DNA of 64,000 nucleotides from Aliivibrio sp. EL58 (GTDB lineage Bacteria > Pseudomonadota > Gammaproteobacteria > Enterobacterales > Vibrionaceae), in the NCBI RefSeq assembly GCF_900312675.1, contig NZ_OMPC01000009.1:1289589-1353588 (forward strand), given 5' to 3'. The notes below the pieces were generated by a model, which saw only the letters and a list, made by a program, of their open reading frames with translations, was not told the DNA's origin and did no database searches. The number at the start of each line of letters is the position of its first letter. The first letter of the stretch is position 1. Position numbers and translations under genes: made by a program. Below are positions 18,976 to 27,368 of the stretch, piece by piece.

Positions 18976-19911
18976 CTATTTAAATTTGTTTTTCATCGTT
19001 AAAAAGTGATATACCGCCCCGATTAATCCACTGTCATTATTGAAAGTGCTTTTTTCAATCGAAACTAACTCTTTAACACTAAATTTATTAATTGAACCTT
19101 GGCTTTTAATAATATGATTAAATTTTTCTTCAATATTAAAAATTAAGTCTTCTCTACTACTTATTGCTCCACCAATGATTATTTTTTCTGGATTTAAAAT
19201 AAAAGTAAGATTATATAATCCAATAGCAATATTATTATAAAAGTCATCAATTACTTTTATTGCAATGTCATCACCAGTTGATGCGAGATTAAAAATATCT
19301 TTTCCTGATAAATCATCAATACTATTAATATTTTTTAAATCCGAATAACGACGTCTCAACCCTTCTCTAACGGAGGCAGTAAAGCTCATACTAGCTGTTG
19401 CTTTATCTTCAATATCAAATATATTTTTGGTAAACATATAACCAAATTCTCCAGCCATAAAAGAATGACCTCGAACCATTTGGTTATTGATATAAATAGC
19501 GCCACCAATTCCAGTGCCTATCGTAATACAGATAAAATTCTCAACATTTTGTGCTTTGCCGCGCCATTTTTCAGCAAGGGCTACGCAATTAACATCATTC
19601 TCTAACTCAACAGGTAAAGATAATCTTTTGGTCAGCTCATCTTTAAACTGAAAACCATAAAAGTCATCTATTGCTCCACCGGTTTTTAAATACCCTGTAT
19701 TTACATCAACAAATCCAGGAAGAGAGAAAGCTGCACCATCAAACGTATACTTTTTTGACCACTGCTCTTTTATATCGACAAGCGTGGCTATGATTTGTTG
19801 ACCACAAGCTTCGGTTTTTACCTTACCTTGCTCAAGAACTTGTCCTTGCTCATTTAACACGCCAAACTTTATGTCTGTACCACCAATATCAAATGAAATA
19901 TACGTTGCCAT
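18976..19911 (-). CDS. ROK-family kinase, probably BglK-type beta-glucoside kinase
   Basis: The 311-residue product has the ROK phosphate motif SFDIGGTDIKFGV, the sugar-binding ELENDVNC, TIGTGIGGAIY, AGEFGYMF and a C-terminal GLIGAVYHFL. The usual ROK zinc motif (CxCGxxGC) is absent, and the pattern GEFGYMF...GLYNL...IGGAISSR resembles the BglK proteins that phosphorylate cellobiose and other beta-glucosides at the 6' position with ATP. A glucokinase role on glucose freed by the GH1 enzyme is the alternative. It lies between the GH1 and IIA genes, and AGGGAGAGG precedes the start. Confidence 0.8.
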   Translation of the reverse strand: MATYISFDIGGTDIKFGVLNEQGQVLEQGKVKTEACGQQIIATLVDIKEQWSKKYTFDGAAFSLPGFVDVNTGYLKTGGAIDDFYGFQFKDELTKRLSLPVELENDVNCVALAEKWRGKAQNVENFICITIGTGIGGAIYINNQMVRGHSFMAGEFGYMFTKNIFDIEDKATASMSFTASVREGLRRRYSDLKNINSIDDLSGKDIFNLASTGDDIAIKVIDDFYNNIAIGLYNLTFILNPEKIIIGGAISSREDLIFNIEEKFNHIIKSQGSINKFSVKELVSIEKSTFNNDSGLIGAVYHFLTMKNKFK

Positions 19912-19937
19912 AATACGAGCCTCTCCCTTTATTTTCG

Positions 19938-21347
19938 TTAAATGTTTTCACCACGGGTAGCGATAACGTCTTTAAACCAATGGAACGACGCTTTTTTCTT
20001 ACGTGCTAATCCATTTTGATGATCGACATAAATAAAACCATATTGTTTTTTATAGCCATTTAACCAGCTCAATAAATCAATCGCAGACCAAGCGTAATAC
20101 CCTTTAATATGAACGCCTCGACGAACCGCTTCTTTAACTGCGCCTAGATGATCTTTAATAAAGTTAATTCGTGGAATATCACACACTTCACCATCAATAA
20201 TCGGGTCTTCATCTCCCAAACCATTTTCTGTAATGTAAAGCTTGATCTGACCATAATGCTCTTTTATCATTTCAAGCCCAGCAACAAAGCCTTCTGGTGA
20301 AATTTCCCAATCCCATTTAGTGTATTTTTTATCGTCCATTTTTACTGTGCGATACACATTATCGTAACTTGGATTGCCTGGTGATCCTGTTGAGTTTTCA
20401 CGAGTAATCGTGCGAGACGCTACACCACCTTCAATTTTTTCAACACGCTGTGGTTGATAGTAATTCAGCCCCATAAAGTCATTCAAAGGCGCTGCTTCAA
20501 AAATAGTTTGCAACTCTTCATCTGTCCAATCAGGTAAGTTCCCTTCTTCTTGTAGTTGTTTAACTACGTATTCTGGGTATTTACCAAGCAGAATAGGATC
20601 ATAGAACCAGTTCATACTAAATTGATTTGCATGCATTGCAGCAAAATGACTCGTCTCTGAATCATCTACTCCAAACGCAGGGCTAAATACATGACTCAAA
20701 CCAATTTCACCAAATTGATTTAATTTTTTGTATTCAATAACCGCTTTAGCATGAGCATAAAATACGTTGTGTGTAGCTTGAAAATATTTCTTAGGATCAT
20801 TTTGGATCCCCGGTGGATGTGCGCCTGCCATGTAACCTAGCGCACAGAAAACTACGGTTTCATTAAAGGTAATGAAATGTTTAACACGATCTCCAAATTC
20901 ATTAAAACATAGTTTTGCAAACTCAACATACGCATCACAAGTTGCTTTATTTAACCATGAACCTTCTTTTTCTAGTGTTAGTGGTAAATCCCAGTGATAT
21001 AAAGTAACAAAAGGAACGATGCCATACTTTAAGCATTCATCAATTATGTTGTTATAAAAGTCGATACCTTTTTGATTAATCTCACCGGTACCATTAGGGA
21101 AAATACGAGCCCAAGATATTGAGAAACGGTAGGACTCCAGCCCCATTTCAGCCATTAATGCAATGTCTTCTTTATAACGATTATAATGGTCAATAGCGAC
21201 ATCACCATTAGTACCTTCGAACGTTTTTCCTGGGATTTTAGTAAACTCATCCCAGTTTGTTGGACCTTTTCCATCTTGATCCCATGCGCCTTCTATTTGG
21301 TAAGAAGCGGTTGCTGCGCCTAATAAAAAATCATTTGCAAATTTCAT
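19938..21347 (-). CDS. GH1 6-phospho-beta-glycosidase
   Basis: The 469-residue product has the GH1 acid/base Glu163 in FITFNE and nucleophile Glu374 in YITENG. Near the C terminus SWLNGYKKQYGF supplies Ser427, Lys434 and Tyr436, the triad that binds the 6-phosphate in 6-phospho-beta-glycosidases, with the spacing seen in LacG. Trp428 follows the serine, as in LacG, so activity on 6-phospho-beta-galactosides as well as glucosides is possible. The ATG at 21347 was chosen because AGGA lies seven bases upstream and MKFANDFLLGAATASYQIEG is the normal GH1 start; the open frame extends to 21389. Confidence 0.9.
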   Translation of the reverse strand: MKFANDFLLGAATASYQIEGAWDQDGKGPTNWDEFTKIPGKTFEGTNGDVAIDHYNRYKEDIALMAEMGLESYRFSISWARIFPNGTGEINQKGIDFYNNIIDECLKYGIVPFVTLYHWDLPLTLEKEGSWLNKATCDAYVEFAKLCFNEFGDRVKHFITFNETVVFCALGYMAGAHPPGIQNDPKKYFQATHNVFYAHAKAVIEYKKLNQFGEIGLSHVFSPAFGVDDSETSHFAAMHANQFSMNWFYDPILLGKYPEYVVKQLQEEGNLPDWTDEELQTIFEAAPLNDFMGLNYYQPQRVEKIEGGVASRTITRENSTGSPGNPSYDNVYRTVKMDDKKYTKWDWEISPEGFVAGLEMIKEHYGQIKLYITENGLGDEDPIIDGEVCDIPRINFIKDHLGAVKEAVRRGVHIKGYYAWSAIDLLSWLNGYKKQYGFIYVDHQNGLARKKKASFHWFKDVIATRGENI

Positions 21348-21433
21348 CTCGAATTCCTGCTTTACTGCTGCTAACGAATCGATAGCCAACTGATGTTTGT
21401 TTTAACCTAAGTCATCCTAGGCCTAGAATGTTA

Positions 21434-21739
21434 TTAACCTAAAAGTACCAATGCATCTTTAAGGATTTTGTCACCTTTCATCATGCCGTAATCCATCATG
21501 TCGATAACTTCGACCTTCTTATTTACTTCATCAGCTAATTTCTGCAGCTCATCTTTTTTAAAGCGGATTTGTGGCCCTAATAGAAATAAATCATATTCAG
21601 CTAAATAGTCTTGAATTGTCTCAACACCATGGGCTTCGATATGAATCTCTAATCCCTGTTGTGCCGCTGATTCACGCATTTTTTTTACAACCATAGATGT
21701 TGACATTCCCGCTGCGCATAGTAGTAAAATCTTTTTCAT
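21434..21739 (-). CDS. PTS lactose/cellobiose-family IIB component
   Basis: The 101-residue IIB domain carries the phosphocysteine Cys8 in the loop LLCAAGMSTS and the conserved LLGPQIRF stretch. It passes phosphate to the sugar at IIC. GAGG precedes the start and it follows the IIC gene by about 30 bases. Confidence 0.94.
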   Translation of the reverse strand: MKKILLLCAAGMSTSMVVKKMRESAAQQGLEIHIEAHGVETIQDYLAEYDLFLLGPQIRFKKDELQKLADEVNKKVEVIDMMDYGMMKGDKILKDALVLLG

Positions 21740-21771
21740 AATAACCTCGATAATAATCCAATAAATTTCAA

Positions 21772-23142
21772 TTAAGCTGTTGCTGTCGTTGTTACAGATT
21801 CTGTTTCTGGCGCTGCTGATTTCGTTTCTTCTTGCGCCGTTAATTTGTCTAGATACTTAAAGAATGGGAAGTACACACATAGCGTCATACAGAAAACTGC
21901 AACCTGTAATACTGCGGCACTCCACCCCCCAACAATAAATCCACTCAATACTATTGGTGTTGTCCATGGCACTTGAACTGCGGTGAATGGTCCAACAAAC
22001 CCCATATTAATTGAGGTATAAACCATGATTGCAGACAGTACAGGAGCCGTTACGAATGGAATAAACATAATTGGGTTAAAGATAATTGGTGTTGCAAAAA
22101 TTACAGGCTCATTGATATTGAAAATACCTGGAATAAAAGAGAGACGACCTAGTTGTTTAAACTGAATAGAACGGGCAAATAGCACCATACAACACACCAA
22201 ACCAAACGTTAGACCTGAACCACCAACGGTAATAAATTGGTCAACAAATTGGTTAGTCACTATCTTTCCATTCTCACCAGCAATCAGTACTTCACCTGCA
22301 TTTACTATTGATTGGTTATGAAGTGCATTCGCCGTTACGATTGGTCCCATAATGCCCATAACAATGACTGGACCATGAACGCCACACCACCAAAGTAGAG
22401 AAATAAGTAGAGCAATACCGACAGCCCCAAAGAATGAATCAGACATACTTTGTAATGGTGTTTGGATGATGTGATAAATGGTTTCAATAAAGGTTTTTTC
22501 AAAAACGACTTCAAAGAATATGTAGGTTAAGAAAGCAAGAGTGATAATTAGAAAACCAGGAATAAGAGATTTAAAGGCATTAGATACACCTTCAGGCACG
22601 CTGTCTGGCAATTTAATAACCCAGTTACGGTTAAAGGCCATTGAGTAAATCATGCCAACAACTAAGCCAATAACAATAGCTGCAATCATGCCCTTACCAC
22701 CAAGGAAAGCTTTTGGTATAACACCACCTATATGCGTCACGCCATCAGGAGCAACAACAAACGCATTCATCACAATAAGAAGAGACACAATAGCTAATAC
22801 CCCCGCATTTACGCCATTGTGCCCTTCATATTTAACGTAAGTGTAAGCGATACCAAAAGCACCAATTAGCGCCAAAATATCGAATGTTGCCCCTACAACT
22901 TGGAATAGTGGTGTTGACCAATTAGCACCGAAAATGCCAGCCATGAATTCACCGTAGCCATCAATAGGAACGAACGCAAGTAATAAAAATACTGAGCCAA
23001 TAATGGTCAGTGGCATGGTCAACATGAAGCCTTCTTTAATGGCGACAATTGGTTTTGAATTAACGACCTTTAAGAGTTTAGGAAGGATTTTATTTACCTT
23101 CTCCATTATTGTGCTTTGCATCGTTGCCGCTTGCGTACTCAT
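21772..23142 (-). CDS. PTS lactose/cellobiose-family IIC permease
   Basis: The 456-residue membrane protein has about ten hydrophobic segments and the family motifs KEGFMLTMPLTIIGS, the WWCGVHGPVI loop and GIFNINEPVIFATPIIFNP, where the sugar is bound. It is the first gene of the run, starting after AGGGGTGAAAA. It probably imports cellobiose or a related beta-glycoside with phosphorylation, feeding the GH1 enzyme downstream. Confidence 0.93.
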   Translation of the reverse strand: MSTQAATMQSTIMEKVNKILPKLLKVVNSKPIVAIKEGFMLTMPLTIIGSVFLLLAFVPIDGYGEFMAGIFGANWSTPLFQVVGATFDILALIGAFGIAYTYVKYEGHNGVNAGVLAIVSLLIVMNAFVVAPDGVTHIGGVIPKAFLGGKGMIAAIVIGLVVGMIYSMAFNRNWVIKLPDSVPEGVSNAFKSLIPGFLIITLAFLTYIFFEVVFEKTFIETIYHIIQTPLQSMSDSFFGAVGIALLISLLWWCGVHGPVIVMGIMGPIVTANALHNQSIVNAGEVLIAGENGKIVTNQFVDQFITVGGSGLTFGLVCCMVLFARSIQFKQLGRLSFIPGIFNINEPVIFATPIIFNPIMFIPFVTAPVLSAIMVYTSINMGFVGPFTAVQVPWTTPIVLSGFIVGGWSAAVLQVAVFCMTLCVYFPFFKYLDKLTAQEETKSAAPETESVTTTATA

Positions 23143-23192
23143 TTTTCACCCCTGAATTGAATTTTAAACATGCGAATTAAATTAACTTGAAA

Positions 23193-23227
23193 GCAATGTA
23201 ACCGGTTTCAGTAACCGGTTACATTGC
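23193..23227. promoter_or_regulatory. 35-bp palindromic operator in front of the PTS IIC gene
   Basis: Perfect 14-bp arms GCAATGTAACCGGT (23193-23206) and ACCGGTTACATTGC (23214-23227) flank a 7-base centre. Each arm contains an ACCGGT core, and the right half holds the shorter perfect palindrome GTAACCGGTTAC. This is the pattern of LacI/GalR-family operators, and the locus encodes such a regulator. It lies about 50 bases before the start codon. Confidence 0.8.
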
Positions 23228-23279
23228 GTAATTGAGCAAATTTGATTCAACTCACGCTTATTAATTAAACGAATAATAA

Positions 23280-23301
23280 AAATGTGATCTACGTAATTTA
23301 A
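23280..23301 (-). promoter_or_regulatory. Possible CRP site (one good half)
   Basis: AAATGTGATCTA at 23280-23291 matches the CRP half-site exactly, but the second half (TAATTT) is poor. The position upstream of the operator would suit catabolite activation of the PTS operon. Confidence 0.3.
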
Positions 23302-23344
23302 ATTTATTACTTAGATTATTTTGGGAGGGAGTGTTTAAGGTGAT

Positions 23345-23773
23345 TTAAAAAGAAAAACCCCATTAAGCTTTTGCCTAATGGGGTCATAACTCTACTCGCA
23401 GCGATCCGGCTACTTATGGTGCTCCGTGCATCAAATCCTTGATAGTATGCTGAAATCCGTCAGCGTATTCCTTTCATCGCTGTCCTAGCGGTGTCCATGA
23501 TCTAATCCTGATCCGTTAACAATCCTTCGCTAACTCTCTTCACTTAATCCTTAAGCGGTGTCCTTTACATCATCCTGATGTTTAATCCTTCCTCTATCCT
23601 AGAAGTGTCCATTGTCTTTCCTTAGTAGTAACCATCCTAGCTACTATTGAATCCATTCAATGTCCGATTTTGCTTTCCATGCCGATTACTCATCCTAAGT
23701 AACCGAGTGCCTCATCCTGAAGCGTACCAAATCCTTGGTCAATTCCTGTTCCGTGTCAGCATCCTTCCGACAC
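23345..23773 (-). ncRNA. csrB: CsrB-family regulatory sRNA (CsrA sponge)
   Basis: CsrB RNAs bind many CsrA dimers through GGA motifs in hairpin loops and so release target mRNAs. Read on the minus strand, this 430-base gap has about 29 GGA motifs, many as AGGAT or AAGGA between short complementary segments, with no open frame. It ends in a strong terminator, CCCCATTAGGC with GCTTAATGGGG and a T-run (about 23350-23385). TAATCT (23779-23784) and TTGTTC (23801-23806), 16 bases apart, are a suitable promoter, which places the 5' end near 23772. Exact ends are estimates. Confidence 0.9.
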
Positions 23774-23778
23774 CAATA

Positions 23779-23806
23779 AGATTACGCTTTTGACTTTTTT
23801 GAACAA
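23779..23806 (-). promoter_or_regulatory. Putative csrB promoter
   Basis: On the minus strand TTGTTC (23801-23806) and TAATCT (23779-23784) are separated by 16 bases, with start near GGTGTCGG. Confidence 0.55.
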
Positions 23807-23940
23807 TGGTATAGCGACACTTTTTTATTTACTTCTCGTTTCAATATATCAAATCAAAAGCAATTAACCTTACAAAACAGAACCTTAACAAATAGATGGT
23901 ATTTATTTATGATAAAAGAAACGATATTTCTCACCTTTTG

Positions 23941-23958
23941 TGTGAGAGATCTCGCACA
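23941..23958. promoter_or_regulatory. GacA/UvrY/VarA-type binding palindrome upstream of csrB
   Basis: The 18-bp sequence TGTGAGAGATCTCGCACA is close to the TGTGAGAGATCTCTTACA box that, from memory, response regulators SirA/UvrY use upstream of csrB in enterobacteria. It lies about 170 bases before the predicted csrB start, a similar distance. In vibrios the regulator would be VarA. The remaining sequence between 23.81 and 24.09 kb is AT-rich with no gene. Confidence 0.8.
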
Positions 23959-24092
23959 GACTAATTCCTATTTTTCCATTTTTCTTTAACTATCCCGTCT
24001 AAAATAGAGAGATCTAGATCACGTATTTATTCTTATAGTAGAAATGTTGATCTTTAGTTATCATGAGTTCATATGAAACATAGGACGTCATA

Positions 24093-24362
24093 ATGAAAAA
24101 CGTAACGGATGAACTGCAAAAAATATTGCAAGACTTGACCGATGAAGGAAAAAAACCAACAACGGCTCTTGTTCGCTCACGATTAACAACTCAAGTACCA
24201 ATGCCAGCCATTATTACTGCGGTTAAATCCTTTAAGTCCACTTCAAACATTCCAAAAATTGAAGTCAAAGAGACCCCATTAACAGCAGATGAACGTATTG
24301 CTCAACTTGAACTTCAAGTAAAAGAGTTGTCACAACGTTTAGCTGCTCTGGAGAACAAATAA
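24093..24362 (+). CDS. Small protein of unknown function with C-terminal coiled coil
   Basis: I do not recognise the family with confidence. The 89-residue product has an N-terminal helical region (about 1-50, with [11 protein letters not shown] and [12 protein letters not shown], like a small DNA-binding or KfrA-type N domain) and a C-terminal heptad helix ([20 protein letters not shown]). Its stop codon overlaps the yaiI start by one base (TAATG), so the two are translationally coupled. The promoter region is shared with the upstream region of csrB, in divergent orientation. Confidence 0.75.
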   Translation: MKNVTDELQKILQDLTDEGKKPTTALVRSRLTTQVPMPAIITAVKSFKSTSNIPKIEVKETPLTADERIAQLELQVKELSQRLAALENK

Positions 24363-24811
24363 TGCAAATTTGGGTAGATGCTGATGCATGTCCAAAAGTC
24401 GTCAAAGAAGTACTTTGTCGTGCCGCTACACGTACTGGTATTCAACTTACTTTTGTTGCAAACCACTATATTCCGGTACCAACCGCTTTCAACATTAAAT
24501 CAATACAGGTTGAATCTGGCTTTGATGTTGCAGATGATGAAATCGTAAGACGCTCAGAAGCGGGTGATTTAGTGATCAGTGGTGATATACCTTTGGCAGC
24601 AGAGTTAATCGCAAAGAAAGTTCAAGTATTAAACCCTCGTGGTGAACTATATACAGAAGCAACCATTAAAGCACGACTGAACATCCGTGATTTTATGGAG
24701 ACAATGCGCGCCAGTGGTATTCAAACTGGTGGCCCTGCAGCGCTGTCACAAACTGACCGACGTGAATTTGCCAATCAACTAGATCGTATTCTTGCTAAAT
24801 TTAAAAAATAA
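24362..24811 (+). CDS. yaiI: YaiI/YqxD family (UPF0178) protein
   Basis: The 149-residue product starts [18 protein letters not shown] and has the [11 protein letters not shown] and NPRGELYT motifs of the UPF0178 family, which has a PIN/NYN-like fold with conserved aspartates. Its cellular role is not established. It is coupled to the preceding small gene and ends at a strong terminator. Confidence 0.92.
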   Translation: MQIWVDADACPKVVKEVLCRAATRTGIQLTFVANHYIPVPTAFNIKSIQVESGFDVADDEIVRRSEAGDLVISGDIPLAAELIAKKVQVLNPRGELYTEATIKARLNIRDFMETMRASGIQTGGPAALSQTDRREFANQLDRILAKFKK

Positions 24812-24842
24812 ATAGCTAAAAAATAGAACGTTAAAAATAAAA

Positions 24843-24874
24843 AATGGGAGCTCACAATGAGCTCCCATTTTTTT
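24843..24874. terminator. Bidirectional terminator between yaiI and DUF2310 gene
   Basis: AATGGGAGCTC and GAGCTCCCATT pair around ACAAT, with A- and T-runs on the two sides, between convergent genes. Confidence 0.9.
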
Positions 24875-24898
24875 ATCGGAATAAGTATTTTATTAATA

Positions 24899-25672
24899 TC
24901 AGTCTTTAAAATCCCAAGACAGATTACTGACCAATCGACACTCATCACATTTAAAATCAAACACTTCGTGAACTGGCTCTTCTAACGCCCACTCACCGTC
25001 ACATACTGGACATTTACGAGCGAGTTCTTTTTCTTTGCTTTCACCAGCAACACGATAAATATATAAATACGTTGGAATACCACTAACTACAGCCATACGG
25101 CGGCATAAATCCCAACCACGCTTAAATAAATGACTTTTACTTGAGCTAATTTCATGCAAAGACGGATGCTCAACAACAGAACCATTCATTTGTAATTGAT
25201 CACAAGCACTCCAATCTTCTTGCCATTTAATAAACTGTTTTTGATCGCCATTAGCAACAGCAGGTAAACGATAGAGTGGGATTGGCTGAAATGTCTCACC
25301 ATGACGGATCGGAGAACAAGTATGTAAGTGGCTAGTATAAAGAATTTGCCAACTTATCTTTTCACTCTCATCACTTGGATCAGAGTTCATGTCTTGACCA
25401 ACAATCTTAACTTTAGGTTGTAGTAATCCAAATTCACTTAATTGTTTAAATGCTAGTTTTACTTGCGGACTATGATTATCTGGGTGAAGTGAATCTTCTT
25501 CAGGACAAACCACTCGAGCAACAAAGTTGGTTCCTTTCATAACCACTGGCAGCTCGCGCCCAATTACTTGTCCGTTATAACGTAGACAATCTAAACAATA
25601 ATTGATGGCTTTCTCTACTGCTGCCATTGAGGTATCACAATACACTTCAAAATCTAATTCAGTTACAAACAT
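24899..25672 (-). CDS. DUF2310 family zinc-ribbon protein
   Basis: The 257-residue product starts MFVTELDFEVYCDTSM and ends in a zinc ribbon with Cys221, Cys224, Cys242 and Cys245 (CPVC...CDEC). This layout fits the DUF2310 zinc-ribbon family of gammaproteobacteria, whose function is unknown. It is followed on the left by the terminator shared with yaiI, and syd lies 100 bases upstream. Confidence 0.8.
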   Translation of the reverse strand: MFVTELDFEVYCDTSMAAVEKAINYCLDCLRYNGQVIGRELPVVMKGTNFVARVVCPEEDSLHPDNHSPQVKLAFKQLSEFGLLQPKVKIVGQDMNSDPSDESEKISWQILYTSHLHTCSPIRHGETFQPIPLYRLPAVANGDQKQFIKWQEDWSACDQLQMNGSVVEHPSLHEISSSKSHLFKRGWDLCRRMAVVSGIPTYLYIYRVAGESKEKELARKCPVCDGEWALEEPVHEVFDFKCDECRLVSNLSWDFKD

Positions 25673-25771
25673 TACCGCTTCTTTCCTAACATCTTTACAA
25701 TAAAAATTCCGACAAATACGTTTATCGGAATCTATTAAATCATGGCACTTTATCTATCTTAATAACCGAGC

Positions 25772-26320
25772 TTATTCAACAACAGGTTCAAGCTTTTCTA
25801 AAAACTCAGTCATTGTTTTAGCCAATACAGTTCTTTTCTTGGTGCCAACCGTATCTAAAATAATTTCACCTGTTTGATTGCAAATAGAGATCACTTCCAT
25901 TTCATCATCGGTGACGGCAATAAATAATGTTGGGACTAATTTTAATCGGCGTTGCATCACAAGATGACCTAACATATTACCTTGTAAGCGTTCTAAATCT
26001 TCATCACTCCATACTTGAAGCAACTCTACATTCATATCACCAAATTTTGCCATCATATCAGCACTGAATTGTGCGCCATAAAAGGCATGGAAATCGTCAT
26101 GTAAATCAAGCTCAATACCTTGCTCAATATTAACTAAGCGAATGCTTTCATCACGATTAACGGGTTGCCATGAAATTTCTAAATCACGAGTTTCATCAAT
26201 ACAAGGAGAAGCTAATCCCACTAATTCTTCATTTATCGGAAGGCTATTATGTTTTGTTTTCCATGCTTCAACATAACGTTGACTAAAGTTAGCAAGCGCT
26301 TGCTCTACCGAAAGTGGCAT
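25772..26320 (-). CDS. syd: SecY-interacting protein Syd
   Basis: Syd is a peripheral cytoplasmic protein that binds SecY and is thought to check translocon integrity. The 182-residue product has the family length and the conserved ALANFSQRYVEAW and DLHDDFHAFYGAQFSADM stretches. It is divergent from queF, the same pair as in E. coli. Confidence 0.93.
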   Translation of the reverse strand: MPLSVEQALANFSQRYVEAWKTKHNSLPINEELVGLASPCIDETRDLEISWQPVNRDESIRLVNIEQGIELDLHDDFHAFYGAQFSADMMAKFGDMNVELLQVWSDEDLERLQGNMLGHLVMQRRLKLVPTLFIAVTDDEMEVISICNQTGEIILDTVGTKKRTVLAKTMTEFLEKLEPVVE

Positions 26321-26427
26321 TCGATTCTCCTAATAAGGCAAAAATTCAAGTAAACTAGGTTACATTAAATGAATAACGACTGTTTACTCCGTTATTCTTA
26401 TTCTAATCTACTTTTGGCATTTTCAAT

Positions 26428-27273
26428 ATGACTAAATACACCAATGCTGATGAGCTAAAATCTCTGACTCTTGGCCAAAAAACCGAATATAAACACAGCT
26501 ATGAACCAGAATTGCTGCAAGCCGTTCCTCGTAGTTTAAACCGAGACGATCTTAATTTAGGTGATGAACTGCCATTTGTTGGTTGTGATGTATGGACGCT
26601 TTATGAACTATCTTGGCTAAACCAAAACGGTTTACCTCAAGTAGCCGTTGGCGATGTCACTCTGCCTGCAACCAGCCCAAACCTTGTTGAATCAAAGTCA
26701 TTTAAATTATATTTGAACAGCTTTAACCAAACTAAATTTGCATCATGGGATGACGTTACTCGCACCTTAATTAAAGATTTAAGTGCCTGTGCAGGCGGTG
26801 ATGTAAAGGTTGAGATCCACCCAGTTCAAACTTACTCTCAACAGCCTATTGTTGATATGACTGGTGAATGTATCGATAACCAAGATATCATTATTGATAA
26901 TTATGAGTTTGATGCTGAATACTTACAATCAAGCACGTCTGAAGAGTTAGTTGAAGAAACCTTACACAGTCATTTATTGAAATCTAACTGCTTAATTACA
27001 AACCAACCAGATTGGGGCAGTGTTGAGATTAGTTATATAGGCAATAAAATTGATCGTGAGAAGCTACTGCGCTACTTAATCTCATTCCGCCAACACAATG
27101 AATTTCATGAACAATGTGTTGAGCGTATCTATACTGATATTATGAAATTCTGTAAGCCAAATTCGTTAACCGTATTTGCTCGTTATACCCGTCGTGGCGG
27201 CTTAGATATTAATCCATTCCGCAGTTCACATATAGAGAAACCAACTCACAACCTTCGTTTAGCTCGCCAGTAA
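26428..27273 (+). CDS. queF: NADPH-dependent 7-cyano-7-deazaguanine reductase QueF
   Basis: QueF reduces preQ0 to preQ1 in queuosine synthesis. The 281-residue product belongs to the long two-domain subfamily. The QueF motif [11 protein letters not shown] (residues 88-98) binds NADPH and substrate; the thioimide-forming Cys188 and Asp195 are in [30 protein letters not shown] hairpin (26371-26397) lies in the syd-queF gap, and no preQ1 riboswitch was recognised. Confidence 0.96.
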   Translation: MTKYTNADELKSLTLGQKTEYKHSYEPELLQAVPRSLNRDDLNLGDELPFVGCDVWTLYELSWLNQNGLPQVAVGDVTLPATSPNLVESKSFKLYLNSFNQTKFASWDDVTRTLIKDLSACAGGDVKVEIHPVQTYSQQPIVDMTGECIDNQDIIIDNYEFDAEYLQSSTSEELVEETLHSHLLKSNCLITNQPDWGSVEISYIGNKIDREKLLRYLISFRQHNEFHEQCVERIYTDIMKFCKPNSLTVFARYTRRGGLDINPFRSSHIEKPTHNLRLARQ

Positions 27274-27286
27274 AAAACGCTCTATT

Positions 27287-27317
27287 TTGTCTACTAAGAA
27301 TAGATCTTAGTAGACAA
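27287..27317 (+). terminator. Stem-loop after queF
   Basis: TTGTCTACTAAGA and TCTTAGTAGACAA are perfect arms around a 5-base loop. The following T-run is weak. Confidence 0.6.
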
Positions 27318-27368
27318 ATCTCACCACATCGCTAGTATGTAACGGTTGCTTTCTAATGGATTATTTAC

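Noticed and set aside
23401..23770. Regularly repeated TCCT/ATCC words, suggesting a CRISPR or direct-repeat array
   Set aside because: The repeated words are 4-5 bases at irregular spacing, with no 20-40-base repeats; on the other strand they are the GGA motifs of a CsrB RNA.
26321..26427. preQ1 riboswitch in front of queF
   Set aside because: No conserved preQ1 aptamer sequence could be seen, and the hairpin there is a simple palindrome.
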